The notes: generated by a model not told the origin, from the sequence alone. 7,186 nt of DNA from Methylococcaceae bacterium (GCA_013140465.1 JABFST010000369.1:1-7186); one strand, 5' to 3'. Shown: positions 1 through 7,030, numbered from the stretch's first letter. A program made the numbers and translations.

Positions 1-3000
1 GGTCGTGCCGTTTACGCCCAAACTATGGACATCTTGGCTTTTGCGGTACAAGACTTGGGACACGGGTTTGGCAGCAAATGCCGTGGGGTTGGAGCCGGAC
101 ACTTTCTCATATTGATTTTCGACCGTGGGTATCACAGCAAAACGTGCATTAAGCGGATCCATAGACCGTTGTGCAGGATCGGTTTTTAAGTAACCTTTCC
201 TTAACGCACCTGCACTGTAATAATCCAAGCCCGCTTCTTTTAAGTTGGCGTCTCCGGTATGGCAAGAACCGCAATCGGGGTTATCCATCCAAGGCCTACG
301 GAAATGCTGCGTGCCGTCGGTATACACGCCCGCACCCCAGAGATTGAAGTCGTAATTGTCATTAGGGTACAAATTGCCCGCCGCATTCATATCGCCGTGG
401 CAATCATCACACTTTAAGCCCGCACCATGATGCACGTCGCGGTAACTTTTTTCAGCAGGGCCAGAATGGCAGGTCAAACAGTTCTTTTCCATAGGCACGT
501 TATCACCAAATGGCAAAATAGGCATACCATCAGAGTGTTTGGGGTACAAATCAGGCCGCCAGTTGTTTTTGGTGACATCCCAGCCCCAAGGCGTGGCCTT
601 TCCGGTGGTTTTGTCTATGGCTTGGCCTACGGCATAATCGTCGGTTTTTTGCGAATCCCAACCGCGTCCACCCCACATCACAGGATGCCCACGCTCGTCA
701 CGAATCAGCTCACCCACCTCATGGGCCTTGCCGTCCGCGCCTTTGTCCACTTTTTTGCTATAGACTTGCAGCTTGGCATGGAACGCATGTTCGGCTTTGG
801 AGTAGTCGGAATAGCGGTACACATAACCCCGGTCAGACCAGCTTGATTCACGGCGCATTTCGCTGATATGGCAAGTGCTGTAACAAAAGTTGACGTTTCT
901 GCCGCGTGCCGCAGCGCGTAAATCTTCTAGGCTGTCCAGCAATTGGGTGGAGAAGGCATAAGGCGGATTAAACACCGTCAGCCCCAACCATACTTGGTAA
1001 TCATGCAACAACAACATATTCCACTCGGCGGCTTTTTCGTCATCTTGCCAAGTGGGCGCAGTTGCGCCAGGCAACATATAGTCTTCGCCACTCTTAAAAT
1101 TAAGTTGCAATTGCAGTTTCCAGCTAGTGTCATTGTCGTTGGGTTTGGTCGCAGCAACAACACCAGCCGAATTAATCCAACGCGAAGCTTTTACCCTATC
1201 CTTACGCAAATTGTTTTGGTCACGCGTGATGCCTATTTTGGCTTCGTCAGCGGGTTTAACGACAATTTGCGCCACGGTAGGGGCAAACGGGTTGATTGCG
1301 TCAAAGCGGTTGTGCAATGCGGGCGGCCATAACATAGCGGGATTTTTGCCAGGGGCAAATTTGCCTGCACCTGTTGCAGGGCCGGGCGTGCCATCGGCAT
1401 TTTTCAGTTCGGTTTCCACTACAGGCGTGCGCCACAAATCGCTAGGGGCGGCTATTTTGTCTTTGTTGTGGCATTCACGGCAACGTGATTCCCCAGCTGT
1501 GGTATAAACCGCGTCCGCAGCCGCCACCACCGCATTGTTCTTAGCCGGGTCTTTGGCTTCCACGCGCATCAGCGGATAAGGGTTGGTGCGGCCTTTGTCA
1601 TCAATATTGGTGCTGGGAATAAATTGCGCCGTAAATTTTTGTAAATCACCATTGTAATCAAATGGTTGCGGATCATTTTTAAGATACGCGCCAGCAACGC
1701 CCGGCATCGCGCGTTTACGCGCACCTTTGTCTATCTGCCCTTCGCGGCCTTCATCAACGCGCGGCAAGGTCTTGGCGGGCGTAAATGCACCCACAATCGT
1801 ATCAGCCACCGATGTGCCTTGCTCTTTTAAGCCCAATACTTTAACCGCCACGGGTTGGCGCATTTTGTCCCAAAATTGGCTTTTTTTAATGACCGCCTGA
1901 TTAAAGTCTTGGTTAGGCAGGTAAATGGTTTCTTTTTTGCTGGCAGTTTGGTCGTAATCAAAATTCGCCCCTACCGCGCTGCTGGCAAAATAGTTTTGGC
2001 TGGTGGAGGTAATCGAATCGCTGCCCACCGGATCTTTAGCATTGGAGGCGGCTGAGTAAAACACGCGCAAACTGCTGGTATCCACCAAGCGGGGTTTTTG
2101 TTTGATTTTTTGGTAAACCTGCGCGTTTAAAGCATTAAAGTTAGGATAAGCGTTGTAAGGTTCATTAATCAGCGTCCCGCTCATCATCGCGCCTTCTTCA
2201 AAAGGCATAACCACATAAGCCTCCACATCATTTTTGCCCGCCGCTGTCGGCATTGCGGATTTCAGCTGCGGTGCGGTGGCTTCCGCTACCTTGGGTGGAA
2301 AATTGCCTTTGGGTGCCACGGAAACGACCAACTCATCGGTGCAGCTTTTGTTTTGCGTGTCCGTCACCTTTACCGTAACCCGATATTGGCCCGCATGTTC
2401 AAACGCATAACCGCTGTTCACCTTAGCCGCATCAGGACTAGGACGACCATCGCCCATATCCCACACTTGGGTTGTTGCCGGCGTGGTTTTTTTGGCGGCG
2501 GGCAAAGCAGCTGCCAAGGCCAAGACATCGCCCTCATAAATCAGCTTGTCACTGACGGGCTTTTTGCTGGCAACGTCAATAATCGCGCAATCTAAAGCCG
2601 GACGTGCACACGACGGCGCACCCGTGACATTGACGTTAATAGGATTGACGAGGTGGGTGTTAGGATCAGTCACCTCAACCCGCACCATACAAGGCACATC
2701 GTTTGCACCCAACAGCTTGAGGTTAAAGGTTTTTTTGGCGTCAGTTTGCGCCGAATACAGCATCAGCTGCGTTGCCGTGTCGTAGACCGACACTTTCGCG
2801 CCTAGTCCGATGGTCGTAGCGGTTTTACCCGCCACGACCACTTTAGCCAATTTTTTGTCGTATTTGGCGGTTGCCGTCACAGCTGCGCTAGCTGCCCATG
2901 CCCCGACTGGCAACACCAGCAGCATCGGTACTATGGCAGCCAATAAAGCCGTGCCTACACGCAAACGCTGCGGCGTTGGTGTCGGACTTGTTTGTAGTAT

Positions 3001-3009
3001 GTCTTTCAT
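1..3009 (-). CDS. Exported multihaem c-type cytochrome with PKD-like domain (3' end beyond window)
   Basis: The minus frame is open from an ATG at 3009 to the window edge, giving 1003 codons without a stop. Residues 1-39 look like a Sec signal peptide: an unusually long polar start with R15 and R17, a hydrophobic core (about 18-35), and cleavage after AWA. Residues about 135-231 resemble a PKD domain, with a W183-D-M-G-D-G motif and a final strand ending in VVSV. Residues 232-509 carry no haem motif. Haem c attachment motifs then follow: CRECH (510), a six-residue CX3CH motif CYSTCH (709), CLTCH (844), CDDCH (867) and CGSCH (913). The last visible residues lead towards what in similar cytochromes is a further CXXCH, so more haems may lie outside. 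An AAGAGGG Shine-Dalgarno at 3020-3026 lies 10 nt before the ATG and supports this start. Electron transfer in the periplasm or at the cell surface is inferred; the redox partner is unknown. Confidence is high for an exported multihaem cytochrome and low for a specific role. Confidence 0.9.
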   Translation of the reverse strand, partial: MKDILQTSPTPTPQRLRVGTALLAAIVPMLLVLPVGAWAASAAVTATAKYDKKLAKVVVAGKTATTIGLGAKVSVYDTATQLMLYSAQTDAKKTFNLKLLGANDVPCMVRVEVTDPNTHLVNPINVNVTGAPSCARPALDCAIIDVASKKPVSDKLIYEGDVLALAAALPAAKKTTPATTQVWDMGDGRPSPDAAKVNSGYAFEHAGQYRVTVKVTDTQNKSCTDELVVSVAPKGNFPPKVAEATAPQLKSAMPTAAGKNDVEAYVVMPFEEGAMMSGTLINEPYNAYPNFNALNAQVYQKIKQKPRLVDTSSLRVFYSAASNAKDPVGSDSITSTSQNYFASSAVGANFDYDQTASKKETIYLPNQDFNQAVIKKSQFWDKMRQPVAVKVLGLKEQGTSVADTIVGAFTPAKTLPRVDEGREGQIDKGARKRAMPGVAGAYLKNDPQPFDYNGDLQKFTAQFIPSTNIDDKGRTNPYPLMRVEAKDPAKNNAVVAAADAVYTTAGESRCRECHNKDKIAAPSDLWRTPVVETELKNADGTPGPATGAGKFAPGKNPAMLWPPALHNRFDAINPFAPTVAQIVVKPADEAKIGITRDQNNLRKDRVKASRWINSAGVVAATKPNDNDTSWKLQLQLNFKSGEDYMLPGATAPTWQDDEKAAEWNMLLLHDYQVWLGLTVFNPPYAFSTQLLDSLEDLRAAARGRNVNFCYSTCHISEMRRESSWSDRGYVYRYSDYSKAEHAFHAKLQVYSKKVDKGADGKAHEVGELIRDERGHPVMWGGRGWDSQKTDDYAVGQAIDKTTGKATPWGWDVTKNNWRPDLYPKHSDGMPILPFGDNVPMEKNCLTCHSGPAEKSYRDVHHGAGLKCDDCHGDMNAAGNLYPNDNYDFNLWGAGVYTDGTQHFRRPWMDNPDCGSCHTGDANLKEAGLDYYSAGALRKGYLKTDPAQRSMDPLNARFAVIPTVENQYEKVSGSNPTAFAAKPVSQVLYRKSQDVHSLGVNGTT
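259..273 (-). other. Haem c motif CGSCH (residues 913-917)
   Basis: This is a canonical CXXCH site in the cytochrome frame: both cysteines would form thioethers with haem and the histidine is the proximal ligand. It is the last motif visible before the left edge. Confidence 0.85.
397..411 (-). other. Haem c motif CDDCH (residues 867-871)
   Basis: This is a canonical CXXCH site lying only 23 residues after the preceding motif. Such close spacing suggests two packed haems in direct electronic contact. Confidence 0.85.
466..480 (-). other. Haem c motif CLTCH (residues 844-848)
   Basis: This is a canonical CXXCH site and the first of the three tightly grouped C-terminal motifs (844, 867, 913). 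Confidence 0.85.
868..885 (-). other. Non-canonical haem motif CX3CH (residues 709-714)
   Basis: The frame reads Cys-Tyr-Ser-Thr-Cys-His, with three residues between the cysteines instead of two. The frame is open on both sides, so a local indel is unlikely unless it is exactly three bases. Expanded haem motifs with three or more intervening residues are known in some multihaem cytochromes. Whether this one is loaded with haem cannot be told from sequence alone. Confidence 0.6.
1468..1482 (-). other. Haem c motif CRECH (residues 510-514)
   Basis: This is the first haem motif of the protein, a canonical CXXCH following a segment that ends in YTTAGESR. It stands nearly 200 residues from the next motif, so it probably sits in its own subdomain. 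Confidence 0.85.
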
Positions 3010-3070
3010 AGAATAGTAGCCCTCTTGGATAATCAGTGGAGATACAACCCCACCATCGGACAAGACAACC

Positions 3071-3087
3071 AGCAAATTACAGGCCAA
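3071..3087 (-). promoter_or_regulatory. Sigma-54 (-24/-12) promoter for the cytochrome gene
   Basis: The minus strand reads TTGGCCTGTAATTTGCT. It has the invariant GG (3085-3084) and GC (3073-3072) with exactly 10 bases between them, plus the flanking TTGGC and TTGCT of the sigma-54 consensus; mismatches fall only in the less conserved ACG part. Taking the final C as -12 puts transcription start near 3060, giving a leader of about 51 nt with the Shine-Dalgarno near its end. The position and orientation fit the cytochrome gene exactly. If real, transcription needs an AAA+ enhancer-binding activator. The match was found by eye and is not experimentally supported. Confidence 0.65.
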
Positions 3088-3232
3088 AAATTAGCGCTTT
3101 TGCTGTGGACTAATTCACTTGAAATAACTTAAATTTCATTAACTTAAAAAATATGCCTCGGTACTAGGACTACACGGCCCAAGCATTACAACACCGCAAA
3201 ACACGGCACAATGAGATAAAACCTGAAAAATA

Positions 3233-3248
3233 TAGGGCAAATGCCCTA
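3233..3248. promoter_or_regulatory. Perfect 7-2-7 palindrome, candidate activator site
   Basis: TAGGGCA and TGCCCTA are exact reverse complements separated by AA. The centre lies about 180 bp upstream of the predicted sigma-54 start, a usual distance for an enhancer-binding protein site. The 7-2-7 geometry recalls NarL/NarP sites, but the half-sites do not match the TACYYMT consensus. The cognate regulator is unknown. Confidence 0.45.
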
Positions 3249-3263
3249 GTCAGATGACTAAGG
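3244..3263. promoter_or_regulatory. Overlapping 9-2-9 dyad, candidate activator site
   Basis: CCCTAGTCA and TGACTAAGG flank a GA spacer and are complementary at 8 of 9 positions. The left arm shares CCCTA with the preceding palindrome, so the two dyads interlock with centres 13 bp apart. This could be one composite operator, two mutually exclusive sites, or a cooperative pair. Confidence 0.4.
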
Positions 3264-3312
3264 GGCGACGCTAAATCCTTAATAGTCGTCACAAAAATAA
3301 TAGGGGATTTAT

Positions 3313-3333
3313 CGGTTGCGGCATATCACCCAG
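3313..3333. repeat. 21-bp direct repeat, copy 1
   Basis: This contains TTGCGGCATATCAC followed by CCAG. It matches copy 2 at 19 of 21 positions, with start points 32 bp apart, about three helical turns. It may be a regulator-binding site for either divergent gene. Confidence 0.5.
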
Positions 3334-3344
3334 TATTACAGGCC

Positions 3345-3365
3345 CGATTGCGGCATATCACACAG
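3345..3365. repeat. 21-bp direct repeat, copy 2
   Basis: This contains the same ATTGCGGCATATCAC core followed by ACAG, and differs from copy 1 at two positions. It lies 265 bp upstream of the ATG proposed for the rightward gene and roughly 285-305 bp upstream of the predicted cytochrome transcription start. Confidence 0.5.
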
Positions 3366-3587
3366 AGCTTAAGCTAGCTATCATTAAATGAAACATCCCA
3401 CGCAAACCGTTTAAGGCACACGCTTAGCTACAACTCACCCAGAACCCTCATAAACTGGGCAGCTAATAATGAAACCAAAAACACAAGGGCTAACGCTTAA
3501 CTGTGGGCAGTGTAAAACAGTGCCAACCAAGTAGATTGTAGTGAAATAACAGCCCAAGCTACTATATTAAGCAACGCCTTTCTATTG
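3366..3587. other. Intergenic DNA without recognisable features
   Basis: This A+T-rich stretch has stops in all frames at gene scale. I see only a 5-bp-arm inverted repeat (CCCAG at 3438 with CTGGG at 3455) and no convincing RNA gene, terminator or -35/-10 pair. The apparent minus-strand reading frame that enters here from the next gene has no family resemblance. Confidence 0.5.
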
Positions 3588-3593
3588 TAAAAT
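3588..3593 (+). promoter_or_regulatory. Weak -10-like box for the two-gene unit
   Basis: TAAAAT matches the sigma-70 -10 consensus at 5 of 6 positions, but no good -35 lies 16-18 bp upstream. Transcription would begin near 3600. That would give a leader of about 30 nt to the ATG at 3630, or a leaderless message if the TTG at 3600 is used. Confidence 0.3.
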
Positions 3594-3629
3594 ACGCGCT
3601 TGTTTACCCCTCTCCTAGACCTTGCTACG

Positions 3630-4607
3630 ATGGATTTAAACCGCCTACCCCATCTCTCCGAATATATAGGTCGCCGCAGGGCAGAGGCAGCCCTAGATTC
3701 AGAAGAACGCGCCCACATCGAAAATTTCCTGCTGGATGAGCGACCACCGCAACCAGGCATTGATTTGTATGCAAAGCGGTTGAAGGATAAAGCCATAACA
3801 GATTTAGACAATTGGATTGATCGGCATAAAAACTTTACTGCCGAAGAAATTAATCTGGGTTTGACAGAAATCGTACAACCGTGGACTTTTCGGGCAGAAA
3901 ACGCCATTAACCACTTACGCGACATTGATCCGCGTCTGTATTTAATCCGCGTTGAAGATGCAAATTGGCTTTGTGAATCCATAGGCATTTCCTGCATGGA
4001 TTTAGACACTAAAATCAAAGCATTTCAAAAAGGTGATGCAAAAGCACACGACTTTCTCAACGGCGTAGCCAAGCGTTGGAACAGTGAACGCGACAAACGC
4101 CCGATGTTTGCGACCACCGAATTAGAGGTCGAGGATATTGTGCATGATGGCCCGGCAAATTGGGCCGAACAGTTGCGGGATCGCTTAGGTCTTGGTCATT
4201 ATTCCCCGCTATCAGGCCCTCCGCATGAAATTGTCTTAATGCGCTATACAGTGCAGGAAGTTTTGGACAGTTTGGGTGATGGTGAAGCCTATCCTGCCAT
4301 TCCCACTGCTTTAGACAGCAATATGAGCCCTTATTTTTTCCCTAGCCCGATTCCCCAACACAATAACCCTTACTTCGGGCATACCGTTAATCTATCGCTG
4401 GTAGACAAAGAAAACGATTACCGCATAGGCGTGGAATTATTACATCCGCGCATTGATTACCAAGCTGAACATTTTTTTAAAATGGGTGTGATTGCCCGTC
4501 CGTTTGCAATGCCCTTACAACAAGCCCGAAACTTTCATTTACCGTGGTTGCAATTACAAACCGAGCGTGAAGATTTTGGCGCACCGTTTTTTGGTGTACC
4601 CGCATGA
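3630..4607 (+). CDS. Uncharacterised soluble protein, first gene of a coupled pair
   Basis: This encodes 325 residues from the ATG at 3630; an in-frame TTG at 3600 would add ten residues, and a stop at 3588 closes the frame. Neither start has a clear Shine-Dalgarno. I prefer the ATG because a -10-like box would place the transcript start near 3600. There is no signal peptide, membrane segment or cysteine cluster. The N-terminal half (about 1-185) is charged and looks largely helical. A Pro-rich stretch (YPAIPTALDS, then SPYFFPSPIP, residues 221-242) leads into a region with strand-like VNLSLVDKENDYRIGVELLHPRIDY (253-277). I do not recognise a family or catalytic motif. The stop overlaps the next start as ATGA, implying that the two products are made in linked amounts and probably work together. 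Codon usage looks like that of the neighbour. Confidence 0.8.
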   Translation: MDLNRLPHLSEYIGRRRAEAALDSEERAHIENFLLDERPPQPGIDLYAKRLKDKAITDLDNWIDRHKNFTAEEINLGLTEIVQPWTFRAENAINHLRDIDPRLYLIRVEDANWLCESIGISCMDLDTKIKAFQKGDAKAHDFLNGVAKRWNSERDKRPMFATTELEVEDIVHDGPANWAEQLRDRLGLGHYSPLSGPPHEIVLMRYTVQEVLDSLGDGEAYPAIPTALDSNMSPYFFPSPIPQHNNPYFGHTVNLSLVDKENDYRIGVELLHPRIDYQAEHFFKMGVIARPFAMPLQQARNFHLPWLQLQTEREDFGAPFFGVPA

Positions 4608-6682
4608 ACGCAGTGATAAGCCCAGGTGTGGAACGCTGGCAACGGCGGTTTCAGGAAGACGCACTCATGGCTTTAGATGCCGCCTTAACAGGGCGCATGA
4701 GCCTAGGGCAATATGACCGCGCCAGACCAGCCGAAGCATTAGTGCAGCTGTTGTCGCCAGCTGATATACCAAAAGCCGATGCAGCCATGCAAACATGGTT
4801 AGAGCAACACTTGGACCAGCCCATGCCCGACGACTTAAGCCCTAAGCGCTATGCCGATGCCTTAGTCGAAGCTTTTCGCACCATCCATTTATTGCCCTTA
4901 GCTAACACTCGCAACTGGTGCCTACAACGCCCTATGGAATTACGCGTATGGTTGCGGGGCTTTGGCTTAGACAGTAGCCGCGACCCCGAAGCTGCTTTAC
5001 TTATCGTGTTAGCGCACGCACAAACCAATCGTAGTTTGTTGTTTACATGGATGGATGTGATACGCCGGGGGCGCCCTATTGAACACGTTCGCCATGCTTT
5101 ACTAGGCTTACGCAAAATGCCCGCCGACGATAACGGCGCAGTAGAACACGGTTTGCCCAGAGCCTTATTGCGTGGCTTATTGGAATATGGCGAAGCCTTA
5201 GTGAAATCAGGTGATAAAAAAGGTCAACCGTGGCTTGAGGAAGTTGATTTTCTGGCGGCGGTGTATCCGATGAGCCAAGATTCATGGAGCCGACGATTTC
5301 GGGAAGTGTTGCAAGCGCGCGAGGTGTCGAAAGATGTGCATAATTGGTTAGATAGCCGTTTTCGTGTCACGGTCAACAAGCAAGACAAAACATCAGCGAA
5401 AGGTTTTCTTAAACCACCCCATGTCGATGACATGACACCTTTACTGCTCAGGATGCAAAAGGATTTTGCAGGTATGCGCCACGCTTTAGCCGATTTACTT
5501 GATTATCATCGCCGTTATGCCCAAGACAGCGGCGACAGTTTTTATTTAGTACGCGGATTTTGTAGTGCGGGTGAAAAATTATTAAAAAACGACCCATTAT
5601 GGGCACGCGAATTGGCCCACGAAGCCGCCCGCTGGCAACCTAGCGACCACCATACTTGGTCATTATTGGCGCGCGCCTTAGAAGCAGAAGGCGATTGGCG
5701 ACGTGCCGAAGCCGTGTATTGGAATGCCCGGCGGCGTTTTCCACATATTGCCCACAGCCACACCCAATTAGGCCATGCGTTGTTGTTGCACGATCAGGCA
5801 GACTTAGGCGAAACTGTGTTTCGGCAAGCAACACGTTTATTTCCTGATAATCCGGTTACTTGGTCTGAATTAGGTCATAGTTTGCGGGTGACAGGGCGTT
5901 ATAAACTAGCTGTGGACGTGTATCAAGAAGCACAGCAAATGGGCTTTAACGACAACCCCATTATAGCCAATGCCTTAGCGGATATTTTGGTTAATTTGAA
6001 TGACTTACCTAGAGCAGAAGCAGCTTTACGGTGGGCTGAATACATCATGCCTGATGATGATAAAAACCAACACACGTTAAGAAAAATTCAACGGCGATTT
6101 AGCCAAGCTCAAAATGGTACACCCACACCACCTAGAAAATTACATCTGCCCAACGAGACAATAGAAGGCGACCTTCGCAACTTAGCCGATATTACTGGCA
6201 GCGACTTAAGCCACGCTATACCGCTAGGCAAAGCCCGTTTATTACGATGGCAAGGCGTGGACGGTTTAGCAAAAGCGCGTGCTGAATTAAAGACACTGAA
6301 CAATGGCAGCGCGAAATTGGTAGAAGAGGGTTTACTGCTCAGTGCTGAACAAGGCTGGCAAGCTGCATGGTCTTATTTTGAGGGCTGCTGGGAAAACTAT
6401 GCAGGTGATGGCGTGTTGCGTGTGCATCACTTACGCGCCCAACATCGCGCGGGTAGCACTGTGGATTGGTCGCGAGAGAAAAAGCAGTATCCCGATTTAT
6501 TGCCTGTGATTGTCACCGAAGAAAATAACCGCCCACCGCATTATCAGTTTAAATTACCCGCATCTGAACTAAGCGAAGATCAAAAACAGCAGCTATGGTT
6601 TAGTGACTTGGCGGGCGAAGAACAAACTAGCCTACGCGATTGGGCCGAAGAAGATTTTTTAACCGCTAGGCAAGTGGCTTAA
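4604..6682 (+). CDS. TPR-repeat protein of unknown function, second gene of the pair
   Basis: This encodes 692 residues, starting at an ATG that overlaps the upstream stop by four bases. There is no strong Shine-Dalgarno (at most GGTG near 4592), so translation by re-initiation is likely. No signal peptide or membrane segment is seen, so it is probably cytoplasmic. Residues 1-325 are mostly helical and unrecognised. Four consecutive 34-residue TPR units follow at about 349-382, 383-416, 417-450 and 451-484. They show the expected pattern of W/L-G-A-Y/F and P positions, for example TWSELGHSLRVTGRYKLAVD with DNP before it. A helical segment just before them (327-347) may be a degenerate extra unit. 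Residues 485-520 look like a linker, and 521-692 are an unrecognised, acidic-ended C-terminal part. TPR arrays bind peptides or partner proteins, so a scaffold role with the upstream product is plausible. No enzymatic motif is visible. Confidence 0.85.
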   Translation: MNAVISPGVERWQRRFQEDALMALDAALTGRMSLGQYDRARPAEALVQLLSPADIPKADAAMQTWLEQHLDQPMPDDLSPKRYADALVEAFRTIHLLPLANTRNWCLQRPMELRVWLRGFGLDSSRDPEAALLIVLAHAQTNRSLLFTWMDVIRRGRPIEHVRHALLGLRKMPADDNGAVEHGLPRALLRGLLEYGEALVKSGDKKGQPWLEEVDFLAAVYPMSQDSWSRRFREVLQAREVSKDVHNWLDSRFRVTVNKQDKTSAKGFLKPPHVDDMTPLLLRMQKDFAGMRHALADLLDYHRRYAQDSGDSFYLVRGFCSAGEKLLKNDPLWARELAHEAARWQPSDHHTWSLLARALEAEGDWRRAEAVYWNARRRFPHIAHSHTQLGHALLLHDQADLGETVFRQATRLFPDNPVTWSELGHSLRVTGRYKLAVDVYQEAQQMGFNDNPIIANALADILVNLNDLPRAEAALRWAEYIMPDDDKNQHTLRKIQRRFSQAQNGTPTPPRKLHLPNETIEGDLRNLADITGSDLSHAIPLGKARLLRWQGVDGLAKARAELKTLNNGSAKLVEEGLLLSAEQGWQAAWSYFEGCWENYAGDGVLRVHHLRAQHRAGSTVDWSREKKQYPDLLPVIVTEENNRPPHYQFKLPASELSEDQKQQLWFSDLAGEEQTSLRDWAEEDFLTARQVA

Positions 6683-6792
6683 ACCATGCCATCGGAACCC
6701 ATTCCGGCTACATAGAGACCTTGCATTGCAACAGCTCTACGCGCCATACCTATCATCAACAGCCCTAACAACACCGTTCTGCACATAAACAT
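6679..6792 (-). CDS. Tiny ORF with signal-peptide-like start, possible gene remnant
   Basis: This encodes 37 residues from the ATG at 6792; an in-frame ATG also lies at 6786. The segment TVLLGLLMIGMA followed by RRAVAMQ and GLYVAGMGSDGMV resembles the start of an outer-membrane beta-barrel protein: a signal peptide, then a short first strand. It stops at once, and nothing similar continues after the stop. An AAGGAGG at 6801-6807 stands 8 nt before the ATG, but these bases are also one arm of the palindrome at 6799-6819. The stop overlaps the end of the TPR gene on the other strand. It is more likely a decayed 5' end than a functional small gene. Confidence 0.25.
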   Translation of the reverse strand: MFMCRTVLLGLLMIGMARRAVAMQGLYVAGMGSDGMV

Positions 6793-6798
6793 TCAGTC

Positions 6799-6819
6799 CC
6801 CCTCCTTAAAAAGGAGGGG
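6799..6819. repeat. Perfect palindrome, possible terminator or dispersed repeat
   Basis: CCCCTCCTT and AAGGAGGGG form a 9-bp perfect stem with an AAA loop, 117 bases after the TPR gene. It could end the rightward transcript, but only TT follows the stem, so it is a poor intrinsic terminator. The element, with the following TTAGGGGC, resembles short palindromes I recall as dispersed in many genomes; this recollection is unverified. Confidence 0.55.
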
Positions 6820-6859
6820 TTAGGGGCATACGCGCCAACTTAAGCCAACAACCTTCCGC

Positions 6860-6883
6860 CGGACGAGATTTTTATCCTGTCCG
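6860..6883. repeat. Imperfect hairpin
   Basis: CGGACGAGAT and ATCCTGTCCG can pair over ten positions with one G-U wobble and one mismatch, leaving a TTTT loop. No T-run follows. It lies in the gene-free stretch and its role is unknown. Confidence 0.35.
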
Positions 6884-6951
6884 AAACGCTTTGCTTTGTG
6901 TCATCGTGCCGTACCCTGTTTCATAATTTGCCATGTTTTAAACATTATGGA

Positions 6952-6967
6952 CGGGGTGAATACCCCG
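6952..6967. repeat. Short hairpin near the end of the TetR fragment frame
   Basis: CGGGGT and ACCCCG form a 6-bp perfect stem with a GAAT loop, extendable by two more pairs beyond one mismatch. It resembles REP-type palindromes and sits at the 3' end of the altered TetR frame. Confidence 0.35.
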
Positions 6968-7030
6968 CCCCGCTCCGGAATTTGCGACATTGCCCAGCCG
7001 CAACCACGACCTGACACCAACTTTTGCGCA

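Noticed and set aside
427..1507. Plus-strand open frames of 126-139 codons
   Set aside because: They lie opposite the cytochrome gene, whose frame has CXXCH motifs and a signal peptide. The plus-strand products show no domain logic.
3233..3248. NarL/NarP binding site
   Set aside because: The 7-2-7 geometry fits but the half-site TAGGGCA differs from TACYYMT at several positions, so the regulator cannot be named.
3313..3365. CRISPR array
   Set aside because: There are only two copies, the gap is 11 bp, and no cas gene is present.
3497..4018. Minus-strand 173-codon frame
   Set aside because: It is antisense to the first gene of the rightward pair, its product is Ser/Arg-rich with no recognisable motif, and it has no good ribosome site.
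4849..6303. Several minus-strand frames of 64-88 codons within the TPR gene
   Set aside because: They are shadows of the TPR coding frame, with Arg/Ser-rich products and no supporting start signals.
6799..6826. Strong rho-independent terminator for the TPR gene
   Set aside because: The stem is excellent but only two T residues follow on the plus strand, so I list it as a palindrome with possible terminator function only.
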